Positions 1 to 8,687 of a DNA stretch of 64,000 nt are shown here, piece by piece; position 1 is the stretch's first letter, and every line of letters starts with the position of its first letter. Both the position numbers and the translations under genes were made by a program. The notes below the pieces were generated by a model. The model was not told where the DNA came from, did not search any database, and saw only the letters and a list, made by a program, of their open reading frames with translations. The stretch is from NCBI GenBank assembly GCA_945901405.1, contig CAMDLH010000001.1:1-64000 (forward strand), given 5' to 3'. The stretch comes from Bordetella parapertussis. GTDB lineage: Bacteria; Pseudomonadota; Gammaproteobacteria; Burkholderiales; SG8-41.

Positions 1-163
1 GCCTCATGCTCATCCCAGGTTACCCACCGGGGTGCTCGCCTCCCGCCTGAAAGAGGCGGCGGGCCGCACCCCCGTGGATAACCTTTTGGCCGAGGTGACT
101 CCCCCAAAAACCCGAAAAACCACCCACAAATACCCGTCACGAAGCGAAAAAGACATCCCGAAC

Positions 164-787
164 ATGAATAACGACACTCGTATGCAAGCGTATCTCGACC
201 GCGCTGAAATTCTCGCCGTGGTGCAAAGCTGGGGCCTGTTGCGCGACGAACACCGCTGGGACGAATTGCGCGCCTTGTATGCGCCCGATGCGCTGCAAAC
301 CACAAGCTGGGCGATGGGCACGGCCGAGGAGTTCGTCAACCGCTGCATCGAGGGCGCGAAGAAGCCGGGCGCGCGGCGCAGCATGCATTCGATAGGCGCA
401 TCGGCGGTCGAAATAAACGGCGACCGCGCCATCGCCGAGACGCGCCGCCTGATACTCACGCGCGCCGTGTTGCATGGCGTGCTGGTCGATCTGACGAACT
501 ATGGCCGCTCGTATGACCGCTTCGTGCGGCATCAGGGCGCGTGGAAATTAAAGCAGCGCAACGGCATTTATGAGCGCGACCGCATCGACCCGGTGGATTC
601 GACGCAAAGCGTGAAGCTCGATGACGCCGAACTCGCGAAGTACCCCGAGGGTTACCGTTACCTCGCGTATTTGCAGGCGGGCGCGGGCGAGCGTATCAGC
701 CCGAATCTGCCCACCTCGAACAGCCCGGAACTCGTGCGCCTGTATGCGGAAGGCCGCGCGTGGCTCAAGGGTGGAGCCACGGAATGA
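164..787 (+). CDS. SnoaL/NTF2-like domain protein
   Basis: A 207-residue protein whose first 140 or so residues resemble the SnoaL/NTF2-like cone-shaped fold. It opens with an amphipathic helix (DRAEILAVVQSWGLLRDEH), then a 'WDELRALYAPDA' segment, and ends in strands closing with 'WKLKQRNGIYERDRI'. Family members are small-ligand isomerases, hydratases or binding subunits; the substrate cannot be read here. About 60 further residues follow the domain. The frame is open upstream to base 32, but the ATG at 164 is where family-like sequence begins. The stop overlaps the start of the next gene as ATGA, so the two are probably translated together and the ligand may be what the next gene's receptor binds. 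Confidence 0.75.
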   Translation: MNNDTRMQAYLDRAEILAVVQSWGLLRDEHRWDELRALYAPDALQTTSWAMGTAEEFVNRCIEGAKKPGARRSMHSIGASAVEINGDRAIAETRRLILTRAVLHGVLVDLTNYGRSYDRFVRHQGAWKLKQRNGIYERDRIDPVDSTQSVKLDDAELAKYPEGYRYLAYLQAGAGERISPNLPTSNSPELVRLYAEGRAWLKGGATE

Positions 788-1758
788 CTGTCACGCGGTG
801 CATTGCCTTGGCGGCCCTGTTGCTGCCACTGACGATATTCGCGCAACCCACGTGGAAGCCCGAGCGCGCGGTCGAGATCGTCGTCGGCACGGCGGCCGGC
901 AGCGCGCCCGACCGCACCGCGCGGTTGATACAGGAAATTTTGCGCGGCAAAAATTTGATGACGGTTCCCACTACCGTGATGAACCGCATCGGCGGCGGCG
1001 GCGCCATCGGCTGGGCGCATCTTAATCAGCATGCGGGCGACGGACACTACGTCATGGTCGCCGCCGGCAATCTGTCGGTCGCGCACCTCACCGGCGCCGC
1101 CACCATCAGCCATCGCGATCTGACGCCCATCGCGTTGTTGTTTCACGAGTACGTGGTGATGTCGGTGCGCGCCGATTCACCGGTGAAGGATGGCCGCGAT
1201 CTTCTGGCGCGGCTCAAGAAAGATCCTGCGTCGATGAGTCTTGCCGTTTCGTCCGTCGCGGGCAGTGCCACGCATATTGCCGCCGCGCTGGCGCTGAAGG
1301 CGGGCGGCGTCGATGTCAAAAAAATCAGAACTGTGGTGTTCGACTCCGCGCCCAAATCCTTGAGCGCTGTGATGGGCGGCCACGTGGATATCGCCGCGGG
1401 CAGCATGACGCAATCGCTGGCGCAGGCGCGCGCCGGCAGGACGCGCATCGTCGGCTACAGCGCGCCGCGCCGCCTCGGTGGCGCGCTGGCGGAGGTGCCG
1501 ACCTGGCGCGAGCAGGGCGCGGACATGCATTTTTCCAACTATCGCGGCATCGTCGGCCCCAGGGACATGAGCGCGGCGCAGATCGCCTATTGGGAAAACG
1601 CGTTCGCCGAAGTGGACAAGGACGAGCGCTGGCGCGCCGACATCGAGAAAAATCTTTTCGACCGCGAGTTTCTGCGCGCCGCGGCGGCGCGAAAATATCT
1701 GGATGAACTCGCCACGCCGATACGTGCCGTGCTGGATGATCTCGGCCTGCTGAAATAA
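784..1758 (+). CDS. Bug/TctC-family periplasmic solute-binding protein (WxPER subgroup)
   Basis: A 324-residue extracytoplasmic receptor of the tripartite tricarboxylate transporter (TTT) type. A Sec signal (about residues 1-22, ending IFAQ) precedes 'TWKPERAVEIVVGTAAGSA'. This beginning differs from the classic YPxKPIRxVVP start of most Bug proteins and is shared with the receptors at 19672 and 45368. The start overlaps the preceding stop in an ATGA and is favoured over a GTG at 760 because the signal peptide starts at the ATG. Such receptors bind organic acids in the periplasm. No TctA or TctB membrane subunit lies nearby. It sits between a SnoaL-like gene and an amidohydrolase, suggesting a catabolic operon. 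Confidence 0.9.
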   Translation: MTVTRCIALAALLLPLTIFAQPTWKPERAVEIVVGTAAGSAPDRTARLIQEILRGKNLMTVPTTVMNRIGGGGAIGWAHLNQHAGDGHYVMVAAGNLSVAHLTGAATISHRDLTPIALLFHEYVVMSVRADSPVKDGRDLLARLKKDPASMSLAVSSVAGSATHIAAALALKAGGVDVKKIRTVVFDSAPKSLSAVMGGHVDIAAGSMTQSLAQARAGRTRIVGYSAPRRLGGALAEVPTWREQGADMHFSNYRGIVGPRDMSAAQIAYWENAFAEVDKDERWRADIEKNLFDREFLRAAAARKYLDELATPIRAVLDDLGLLK

Positions 1759-1812
1759 TGTGCGCGGCGATCAGGTATGAAAGGTACGAAAAGTACGAAA
1801 GGAGAGGAAGGC

Positions 1813-3237
1813 ATGAAGAGCATGGATAGGCGCGCCATGCTCAAGGCCGCCGCGGCGCTCGCGATAACCGGCGCGGCGGGCGGCATGGGCTGCGCTCAAA
1901 CAGGCACGCGCGGTGGCGGCAATGCGTTGCCCGCGCGCGGCGAATTCGTGATTCGCGGCGCGATTATCCTGAGCATGGATGCGGCGGTGGGCGACTTCGC
2001 GCGTGGCGACGTGCATGTGCGCGACGGTGCCATAGTCGCAGTGGCGAAAGAAATCGCGGCGCCCGGCGCGACCGTGATCGACGCCGGCGGCATGATCTGC
2101 ATGCCCGGCTTCATCGACACGCACTGGCATCTGTGGACGAGTTTTTTGCGGCCGATGATGCGCGTGGATGATCCGAAGCGCGGCTATTTTCCGGTGAGCA
2201 ACGCGATGGGCCCCTACTACACGCCGCAAGACAGCTACGTCAGCGTGCGGCTGGGCCTTGCCGAGGCGCTGAGCGCGGGCGCGACCACCGTGCACAACTG
2301 GGCGCACAACATCGTCACGCCCGAGCACGCCGATGCCGAGTTGCGCGCGATGCGCGACGTGGGGCTGCGCGGGCGGCTGGCGTACGGCCCGGCGCAGGGC
2401 ATGCCCAACGACAAGACGATGGATCTTGAGGGCCTGGCAAAAATAAAAAAACAGTGGATGCCCAACGACGGTATGCTGACGCTGGGCATCTGTTCGCGCA
2501 ACGTTGGCGACTCGACCAATCTCATGCGCGGCAATATACCGGTGGCTATCGCACAAAAGGATTGGGGCGGCGCGCGCGCACTGGGGCTGCCGATCACCAT
2601 GCACACATCGGGGCCGAGTCCGGTCAAGCTGCTGGAGAGCGCGGGCTTGCTGGGGCCGGACGTGCAACTGGTGCATCCGCTGCTGACCACCGCTGAGGAG
2701 CGAAAAACTCTCGCCGCGCGCGGCGTGAGCTACAGCATGTCGCCGGTGGGCGAATCGGGGCGTCCGGCGAGCGCGGGTGTCATTCAACTGGCGGAGCTGC
2801 TGGAAGCCGGCGTGAAAGTCAGCATGTCGATCGATCACACGGGTACTTACAACGTGGATTTTTTCCAGTGCATGCGCATACTTTACAATCTGCACAAACA
2901 TCGCGTTGGTGATCGTGTGCGCGTCACGGCCGAGCGCCTGGTGCAACTCGCCACGCTCGACGGCGCGGTTGATCTCGGTATCGCGAACCGCACCGGTTCA
3001 ATCACGCCGGGCAAACGCGCCGACATGATCCTGGTGCGCACCGGTGACATCAACATGGCGCCGATGGGCGACCCGTACGAAATGCTGGTCATGCTTGCGC
3101 AGCCGCGCAACGTAGATACGGTCATGGTTGATGGCCGCATCCTGCAGCGAGCGGGGCGCTTTACCGCGCTGGATCATGCGGAGGTGCTGCGCGAGGCGAT
3201 AGAAGCAGGTGCGGCCTTGCGCGCACGCGCAAATTAG
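1813..3237 (+). CDS. Amidohydrolase (cytosine deaminase/TRZ-ATZ type) with Tat-like signal
   Basis: A 474-residue metal-dependent hydrolase of the amidohydrolase superfamily. The first metal motif is 'GFIDTHWHLW' (His104, His106). Further likely ligands are in 'PITMHTSGP' and 'LVHPLL', with the acidic residue in 'MSIDHTGT'. The C-terminal beta-sandwich ends in 'GKRADMILVRT'. The N-terminus (MDRRAMLKAAAALAITGAAGGMGCAQ) has twin arginines, a hydrophobic stretch and a Cys, so it may be a Tat-exported lipoprotein, which is unusual for deaminases and suggests periplasmic action. The ATG at 1813 follows a strong purine-rich ribosome site (GGAGAGGAAGGC); an upstream ATG at 1777 has none. It belongs with the two preceding genes. 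The substrate is unknown. Confidence 0.85.
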   Translation: MKSMDRRAMLKAAAALAITGAAGGMGCAQTGTRGGGNALPARGEFVIRGAIILSMDAAVGDFARGDVHVRDGAIVAVAKEIAAPGATVIDAGGMICMPGFIDTHWHLWTSFLRPMMRVDDPKRGYFPVSNAMGPYYTPQDSYVSVRLGLAEALSAGATTVHNWAHNIVTPEHADAELRAMRDVGLRGRLAYGPAQGMPNDKTMDLEGLAKIKKQWMPNDGMLTLGICSRNVGDSTNLMRGNIPVAIAQKDWGGARALGLPITMHTSGPSPVKLLESAGLLGPDVQLVHPLLTTAEERKTLAARGVSYSMSPVGESGRPASAGVIQLAELLEAGVKVSMSIDHTGTYNVDFFQCMRILYNLHKHRVGDRVRVTAERLVQLATLDGAVDLGIANRTGSITPGKRADMILVRTGDINMAPMGDPYEMLVMLAQPRNVDTVMVDGRILQRAGRFTALDHAEVLREAIEAGAALRARAN

Positions 3238-3287
3238 CGCTTAAAAAATATAATATAATCAACAAGTTACAATAGAATAAATTGAAC

Positions 3288-4256
3288 ATGCAAAACGTAC
3301 CTGTAGTGAAGTTCGTGGCGAAACCGTTGCAATCCATTGAAGAAGTCGACGCGGGCTTGAGCGGCGCCGGCTACATCGCCAGCCGCCAGATTTCCACTGC
3401 GATTTATCTCGCGCATCATTTGCAAAAGCCGATTCTTGTCGAAGGCCCTGCCGGCGTAGGTAAAACGGAGCTGGCGAAGTCGGTCGCGGCGTGGATGAAG
3501 CTGCCGCTGATACGCATGCAGTGCTACGAGGGCCTCGACGAATCGAAGGCGCTCTACGAATGGAAATACGGCAAGCAGCTTTTGTATACACAGATACTCA
3601 AGGACAAGGTCGGCTCGGTGATCGGCGAGACCGACAACCTTGCCGCCGCGCTCGACAAGCTGCATTCATTCGGCGACATTTTTTTCTCGCGTAATTTTCT
3701 CGAGCCGCGCCCGCTGCTGCGAGCACTTGAGCAGCCCGGCGGTTGCGTGCTGTTGATCGACGAGATCGACAAATCGGATCAGGAGTTCGAGGCGTTTCTG
3801 CTTGAAATTCTGTCCGACTATCAAGTCACCGTGCCGGAGATCGGCAGCGTCACGGCGCTGGTGCCGCCCATCGTGCTGCTGACCTCGAACTCCACGCGTG
3901 ATCTGGGGGATGCGTTAAAACGCCGCTGTCTGCATCTGCACATTGGTTTCCCGGACGAAAAACTCGAAGCGCGCATCATCGCCTCGCGCGTGCCGGGCAT
4001 CGATGCGCGGCTGCTCAAACAACTGGTGAGCTTCGTGCAGCAATTGCGCGCGCTTGATCTGAAAAAATTGCCCTCGGTCAGCGAGACCATTGACTGGGCC
4101 AAGGTGATGGTGCTGATGCACACCTCGGTGCTGGAGGTCGCGGTGGTGCGCGACACGCTCAACGTGCTGCTCAAATTCGAGGCCGACATCGAGGCTGCTG
4201 AAAAACAACTGGCTGGCTTGACGCACAAGGCGCAGCGCGAGGCCGGAATCACGTGA
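3288..4256 (+). CDS. MoxR-family AAA+ ATPase
   Basis: A 322-residue AAA+ ATPase. The Walker A motif is at residues 53-60 (GPAGVGKT) and Walker B at about 155-159 (LLIDEID), with the sensor-type 'LTSNSTRDLGDALKRRC' after it. It matches MoxR/CoxD-type ATPases, which act as chaperones in metalloenzyme maturation together with a VWA partner. Such a partner begins in the overlapping TGATG at its stop. A TTG at 3282 is also in frame, but the ATG at 3288 is the more natural start. The upstream gap is very AT-rich and lacks a clear ribosome site. The client enzyme is not in this window. Confidence 0.9.
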   Translation: MQNVPVVKFVAKPLQSIEEVDAGLSGAGYIASRQISTAIYLAHHLQKPILVEGPAGVGKTELAKSVAAWMKLPLIRMQCYEGLDESKALYEWKYGKQLLYTQILKDKVGSVIGETDNLAAALDKLHSFGDIFFSRNFLEPRPLLRALEQPGGCVLLIDEIDKSDQEFEAFLLEILSDYQVTVPEIGSVTALVPPIVLLTSNSTRDLGDALKRRCLHLHIGFPDEKLEARIIASRVPGIDARLLKQLVSFVQQLRALDLKKLPSVSETIDWAKVMVLMHTSVLEVAVVRDTLNVLLKFEADIEAAEKQLAGLTHKAQREAGIT

Positions 4257-5608
4257 TGGTGGAATCACCCGCCGCGAGCGAGCCGCTGCGCCGCTTTTTG
4301 CAGGTCGCGCGCGGCGCGGGCTTGCGCGTGTCGGCGGCCGAGGGCATCGACGCCGCGCGCGCGCTGGATGTTGTCGGCTATGGCGACCGCGCCGTGCTCA
4401 GAAACACGCTGGGCCTGGTGCTCGCCAAGACGCCGGACGAGAAGGCCTTGTATCACGAGGCGTTCGATCTTTACTTCAAGCACGAGGCCTTGTCCGGCGG
4501 CGACGCTGATGACGCAGGGGACGGTGCCTCGCCAGCGGAGGGAGAAGCCACCTCGCTCGGCCAGTTGCTGATGGATGACGACCGCGCCGGTCTTGCGGCG
4601 GCGATGGAAGCGGCGGGGCGCGATTCGGGCATCCAGAACATCCGCTATTTCACGCAGAAAAATCTCTACACGCGCCGCATCATGGTACGCATGGGCCTGC
4701 GCGAGGTCGAGACCGAAATCGAAACGCTGCGCGAGAGCGAAACGCAGCCTGCCATGGAACGTGCGGCGCAGCTCGAAGGCCGTCTCGCGCGGCTGCGCGA
4801 CGCGGTGCGCGATTTTGTCGAGCGCAACATGCTGCTGTATGCGCGCGGCGACGCCGAGCAGTTTCGCGAGGAGATGCTCAAATCCGCGCGCCTGTCGAAT
4901 CTCGACCGCCGCGACATGGAGCGCATGCGTGTGCTGGTGCGGCAGATGGCGAAAAAACTCGCCGCGCGTTACGCCAAGACGCGCCGCCGCCGTCTGCGCG
5001 GCCAACTCGACGTGCGCCGCACGCTGCGCAGGAACATGGGCTGGGGCGGCATACCGTTCGTTACCGTGTGGAAGCAAAAGCGCATCGAGAAACCGCGCGT
5101 GATGGTGCTGTGCGATGTGTCCGGCTCGGTGGCCGCGATGTCGCAGTTCTTGTTGATGTTCTTGTATGCGCTGAACGAGGCGCTGTCGGACATACGCTCG
5201 TTTGCGTACTCAGGATCGCTGATCGAGGTGAGCGATATCCTCGAAAAAGAACCCATCGAGCAGGCGATCCAAAAGATCATGGAAGCCATCGGCTTCGGCT
5301 CGTCGAACTACGGCAACGCCTTCGCTGATTTCGAGGAAGGCTGGATGCAACACGTCACCAACAAGACCACGGTGATTATTCTTGGAGACGCGCGCGGCAA
5401 CAACAATGATCCGCGCACCGACATACTCGCACGCCTGTCGCAGCGCTCGAAACGCATCATCTGGTTGAACCCCGAATACCGCACCATGTGGGGCACCGGC
5501 GACTCCGACATGGATCGCTACACGCCGTATTGCAACCTTGTGACGATGTGCAGCACGATCAGGCAACTTGAGCGCGCGATCAGCGATATTTTGAATGATG
5601 CATGTTGA
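4256..5608 (+). CDS. VWA-domain protein, CoxE-like
   Basis: A 450-residue protein with a charged, Arg-rich helical N-terminal half and a C-terminal von Willebrand A domain. The MIDAS motif 'LCDVSGSV' lies near residue 287 and 'IILGDARGN' further on supplies the later metal-site Asp. This layout matches CoxE-type proteins that pair with MoxR ATPases, and the start codon shares a base with the ATPase stop. In carboxydotrophs CoxD/CoxE help mature CO dehydrogenase; no such enzyme is seen here, so the pair may serve another client encoded elsewhere. GTG at 4253 is an alternative start. Confidence 0.88.
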   Translation: MVESPAASEPLRRFLQVARGAGLRVSAAEGIDAARALDVVGYGDRAVLRNTLGLVLAKTPDEKALYHEAFDLYFKHEALSGGDADDAGDGASPAEGEATSLGQLLMDDDRAGLAAAMEAAGRDSGIQNIRYFTQKNLYTRRIMVRMGLREVETEIETLRESETQPAMERAAQLEGRLARLRDAVRDFVERNMLLYARGDAEQFREEMLKSARLSNLDRRDMERMRVLVRQMAKKLAARYAKTRRRRLRGQLDVRRTLRRNMGWGGIPFVTVWKQKRIEKPRVMVLCDVSGSVAAMSQFLLMFLYALNEALSDIRSFAYSGSLIEVSDILEKEPIEQAIQKIMEAIGFGSSNYGNAFADFEEGWMQHVTNKTTVIILGDARGNNNDPRTDILARLSQRSKRIIWLNPEYRTMWGTGDSDMDRYTPYCNLVTMCSTIRQLERAISDILNDAC

Positions 5609-5633
5609 TATCCCGCAATGCGAGGTTGATCGG

Positions 5634-5702
5634 ATGGGTGAGACCCATCGCTGGTTTGCGGGGCAGGTTGTGATGGGTTGCGCTGCGCTCCACCCATTCT
5701 AC
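5634..5702. repeat. REP-like palindromic repeat unit
   Basis: The gap between the VWA gene and the MFS gene holds a perfect 7-bp hairpin GATGGGT-gag-ACCCATC (5634-5650). About 20 bases further is GATGGGTTGCGCTGCGCTCC followed by ACCCATT. The second unit matches the widespread proteobacterial interspersed palindrome of the form GATGGG...GCGCTGCGCT...ACCCAT. It probably acts as mRNA-stabilising or terminating structure, or simply as a non-autonomous repeat. Confidence 0.6.
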
Positions 5703-5707
5703 GGAAA

Positions 5708-6964
5708 ATGAAAGCCCAAGCATCCACCAGCAGCATCGAGTCCCCTTACGCGTGGGCGCGCCTGTGCGTCTCGCTGCTGTTGATGACCATCGGCGGCTCT
5801 GGCGTTTACACCGTGAGCGTGGTGCTGCCGCGCATTCAATCCGAGTTCGGCATTGCGCGCGGCGATGCTTCGCTGCCGTACACCGCGGCGATGATCGGCT
5901 TCGGGCTGGGCGGTGTTTTCATGGGGCGGCTTGCGGATCGCTTCGGCGTGATGGTGCCGGTGTTGATCGGCGCCGCCGGCTTGGGCGGTGGCTTCATCGC
6001 GGCGGGCGCATCGGGCAGTCTGTGGCAGTTCAGCATCGCGCAAGGCTTGCTGATGGGGTTTCTCGGCAGCGCGGCCACGTTTGCGCCGCTGGCTGCCGAC
6101 ACCTCGAAATGGTTCAGCCGCAATCGCGGCATCGCCATCGCCATCTGCATGAGCGGCAACTACCTTGCGGGCGCGGTGTGGTCGCAGGTGTTGCGTTACT
6201 ACTTCGACGCCGTGGGTTGGCGCGAAACCTATTTCGGCATGGGTGTATTTTGCATCGTTGCCATGGTGCCGCTGGCGTTTGTGTTGCGCCGGCCGACGCC
6301 GGTGCAGCCCGTGGCCGCGGCGGCGCCCGGTGTTCACGCCAGCCACGTCGATCACACGCGTCCGCTGGGGCTCTCGCCTTCGACGCTGATGACGCTGCTG
6401 TGCGTGGCCGGGGTGTCGTGTTGCCTCGCGATGTCGATGCCTCAGGTGCATATCGTCGCCTATTGCGGCGATCTGGGTTTCGGCGCGGCGCGAGGCGCGG
6501 AGATGTTGTCGCTGATGCTGGCGATGGGTATCGTCAGCCGCCTGGTGTCTGGGTGGATATCCGATCACATCGGCGGACTGAAAACGCTGCTGCTGGGCTC
6601 TGTGCTGCAAGGGGTGGCGCTGCTGATGTTTCTGTGGGCGGACGGGCTGCCTTCGCTTTATCTTGTCGCCGGCATGTTCGGCTTGTTCCAGGGCGGCATT
6701 GTGCCGAGCTACGCGCTGATCATTCGCGAACATTTTTCACCAGCCGAAGTCGGTACGCGCGTGGGCACGGTGTTGATGTGCACGCTGCTCGGCATGGCGC
6801 TGGGTGGCTGGATGTGCGGCGCGATTTTCGACATGACCGGTTCGTACCGCGCGGCGTTCTTGAACGGCACGGCGTGGAACCTGCTCAACGTCGGCATCGT
6901 TTTGTTTTTGTTGTGGCGCGCGCGCGGCGGCGGCAGGCCAGCCATCGTGCCGCGCCCGGCGTAG
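5708..6964 (+). CDS. MFS transporter
   Basis: A 418-residue integral membrane protein with about 12 predicted hydrophobic helices and the loop motif 'GRLADRFGV' after helix 2 that marks the major facilitator superfamily. It resembles the oxalate/formate or monocarboxylate antiporter branch ('MTIGGSGVYTVSVVLPRIQSEFGI'). The likely role is uptake or export of a small organic anion. The ATG at 5708 follows ACGGAAA; a TTG at 5678 is in frame but lies inside the upstream repeat. Its stop is 7 bases from the stop of the convergent receptor gene. Confidence 0.88.
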   Translation: MKAQASTSSIESPYAWARLCVSLLLMTIGGSGVYTVSVVLPRIQSEFGIARGDASLPYTAAMIGFGLGGVFMGRLADRFGVMVPVLIGAAGLGGGFIAAGASGSLWQFSIAQGLLMGFLGSAATFAPLAADTSKWFSRNRGIAIAICMSGNYLAGAVWSQVLRYYFDAVGWRETYFGMGVFCIVAMVPLAFVLRRPTPVQPVAAAAPGVHASHVDHTRPLGLSPSTLMTLLCVAGVSCCLAMSMPQVHIVAYCGDLGFGAARGAEMLSLMLAMGIVSRLVSGWISDHIGGLKTLLLGSVLQGVALLMFLWADGLPSLYLVAGMFGLFQGGIVPSYALIIREHFSPAEVGTRVGTVLMCTLLGMALGGWMCGAIFDMTGSYRAAFLNGTAWNLLNVGIVLFLLWRARGGGRPAIVPRPA

Positions 6965-6971
6965 TAAACGC

Positions 6972-7961
6972 TCAGCCTTTTATACCGACTGTCTTCACCA
7001 GCTTGCCGAATTTCGCGAGATCGGCTTTTACGATGTCGGTTAGCTGCTCCGGCGTGCCGCCGGTGACTATCGAGCCGCCTTCCGCCAGCCGCTGCTGAAT
7101 ATCGGGCATCTGCAATACCGCCATCACATCCCTGTTAAGCCGCTCCACCGCCGCGCGCGGCGTGCGCGCCGGCCCGCCCATGGCGCACCAGGTGTTGCCC
7201 TCGTAACCGCGCACGCCGGCTTCGTCCATGGTCGGCAGATGCGGCATCATCGCGACGCGGCGCGTGTCGGTGGTGGCGAGCGCGCGCACTTTGCCGGACT
7301 TCACATGCGGCGCGATGGCGATCGTGGTGTTGACCATCCAGTGCACGTGCCCGCCCATCAAATCCGTCAGCGCGGCGGATGCGCCCTTATACGGCACATG
7401 CAAAAATTTCACGTCGGTCATGGAGGCAAACAACTCTGAGGCGATATGAAACCAGCCGCCCACGCCCGCCGAGCCATAGCTGATCTGCCCCGGCCGCTCG
7501 CGCGCCATCGCCACCAGCTCCTTCACCGTTTTCACCGGCAGCGATGGGTGCACGGCCAACACGCCCGGTGTCACCGCGACGTGAATGATCGGCGTGAAAT
7601 CCTTCAGCACGTCGTACGGCAATTTGTAGAGATGCGGGTGCACGGTCCAGGTGCCGACGGTGGTATAAAAAACCGTGTGCCCATCCGCCGGTGCGCGCGC
7701 CACCACTTCCATGCCGATGATACCGTTCGCGCCCGCGCGATTTTCGACGACGACGGGTTGGCCGAAACGTTGTGCGAGCTTGTCCATCATCAGCCGCATT
7801 TGTATGTCGGGCGTGCCGCCGGGGAGGAAGGGCACCACGATGCGTATGGGTTTTGACGGAAAAGTGGCGTCGCCGGCGGGCGTTTGCGCGTGCGCGCCGA
7901 ATGGCATGCCCGTGGTGCCGATGACCCCGATGACGATCAGCGAAAACAGAAATCGTTTCAT
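6972..7961 (-). CDS. Bug/TctC-family solute-binding protein
   Basis: A 329-residue periplasmic receptor of the classic Bug type. A signal peptide ends in GAHAQ at residue 26 and is followed by 'FPSKPIRIVVPFLPGGTPD', the conserved first strand and Gly-rich loop that contact the ligand carboxylate. 'YGSAGVGG' and 'FLHVPYKGAS' later in the chain are the usual second-lobe signatures. The start has a good ribosome site (GAGGGG). It stands alone, convergent with the MFS gene and divergent from the glutaredoxin-like gene, so no partner enzyme is indicated. Confidence 0.93.
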   Translation of the reverse strand: MKRFLFSLIVIGVIGTTGMPFGAHAQTPAGDATFPSKPIRIVVPFLPGGTPDIQMRLMMDKLAQRFGQPVVVENRAGANGIIGMEVVARAPADGHTVFYTTVGTWTVHPHLYKLPYDVLKDFTPIIHVAVTPGVLAVHPSLPVKTVKELVAMARERPGQISYGSAGVGGWFHIASELFASMTDVKFLHVPYKGASAALTDLMGGHVHWMVNTTIAIAPHVKSGKVRALATTDTRRVAMMPHLPTMDEAGVRGYEGNTWCAMGGPARTPRAAVERLNRDVMAVLQMPDIQQRLAEGGSIVTGGTPEQLTDIVKADLAKFGKLVKTVGIKG

Positions 7962-8096
7962 GAAATTTCCCCTCGACAGGAGTTATGAGTATCCACGCGG
8001 TGCACCGGGACAGTCAACCGGGAATGACGGCCGCTCGTCGGCGATTCCGTGATAAGCTGATTTCATGAGTTTCAATGCAATGAAGCGGGGCCTCTA

Positions 8097-8624
8097 ATGC
8101 CGGATGGTTTCAAAGCGATTACCTGCCCGAAATGCAGAACGACTCGCAAGCCTTCGGATACGGCGCCCGAGTGGCAATGTCCGAATTGCGGCGTCGCCTA
8201 TGCCAAGGCAAGCGAGGTGTCCGCGGGCGAGGCCAGGGTGGTTTATCAAACGAGTGCCGCGCCCGAACGGCGCGGCATGCTCAGGTCTATCGGGATCGTG
8301 CTTGCCGTCTGCGCGGCGGGCGCGTGGGCCTGGAGCAAGCGTGGTGCCGCGCCCGCGGGCGATGTATCAGCAGGCAAATCCGCCGGCCAACGCGAGGTGG
8401 TGCTCTTCGCGACCTCGTGGTGCGGTTACTGCGCCGCCACGCGCGAATTCTTTGCCGCCAATCGCATCAACTATGTTGAATACGATGTCGAGCGAGACGC
8501 CGAAGGCGCGCGCAAGTACGAACAACTGGGCTTCAAGGGTAAGGGCGTGCCGGTGATCTTGATCGACGGCGACATCATTCACGGCTTCAACGAACAAGCA
8601 TTGCGCCAGGCGTTGCCAAGATAA
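8097..8624 (+). CDS. Membrane-anchored glutaredoxin-like protein with N-terminal zinc ribbon
   Basis: A 175-residue protein in three parts. A CxxC...CxxC zinc-ribbon-like segment (Cys10, 13, 28, 31) comes first, then one hydrophobic helix at about residues 62-79, and a glutaredoxin domain from about residue 99 with the redox motif CGYC (109-112) and the 'GVPVILIDG' cis-Pro loop. The order implies the ribbon faces one side of the membrane and the Grx domain the other, most simply ribbon in the cytoplasm and Grx in the periplasm. It is probably a thiol-disulfide exchange protein with an unknown client. It is transcribed alone and is convergent with the dehydrogenase downstream. Confidence 0.85.
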   Translation: MPDGFKAITCPKCRTTRKPSDTAPEWQCPNCGVAYAKASEVSAGEARVVYQTSAAPERRGMLRSIGIVLAVCAAGAWAWSKRGAAPAGDVSAGKSAGQREVVLFATSWCGYCAATREFFAANRINYVEYDVERDAEGARKYEQLGFKGKGVPVILIDGDIIHGFNEQALRQALPR

Positions 8625-8625
8625 G

Positions 8626-8650
8626 CACTTTTTTGATTATATAAAAAGTG
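8626..8650. terminator. AT-rich hairpin between convergent genes
   Basis: CACTTTTT (8626-8633) and AAAAAGTG (8643-8650) form an 8-bp inverted repeat with a 9-base loop just after the glutaredoxin stop. It could terminate transcription from either side, though the stem is AT-rich. Its right arm runs directly into the dispersed motif described next. Confidence 0.4.
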
Positions 8651-8674
8651 TTTAAAAACAAATAGTTACGTAAT
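8650..8674 (+). repeat. Dispersed AT-rich motif, copy 1 (convergent gap)
   Basis: GTTTAAAAACA-AATAG-TTACG-TAAT. It matches the consensus core AAAAACAAWTASTTACR found nine times in this window. This is the only strong copy that lies between two convergent genes rather than ahead of a start codon. The first half (AAAAAGTGTTTAAAAACAAA) closely resembles the copy at 35229. Confidence 0.7.
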
Positions 8675-8687
8675 ATTTGCTGGCTGC

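Noticed and set aside
1771-2946. Long open frame on the minus strand opposite the amidohydrolase (similar long frames at 11868-13154 plus, 14216-15418 minus, 24529-25776 minus)
   Set aside because: They are antisense shadows of GC-rich genes with clear family identity; their translations are His/Arg-rich with no recognisable domain.
3249-3272. Overlapping TATAAT boxes and a weak motif match before the MoxR gene
   Set aside because: No -35 box at the right distance and only a partial match (TCAACAAGTTACA); not annotated as a promoter or as a full copy.
4256-5608. Evidence for an aerobic CO dehydrogenase cluster
   Set aside because: Only CoxD/CoxE-like accessory proteins are present; no CoxL, CoxM or CoxS-like sequence is seen.
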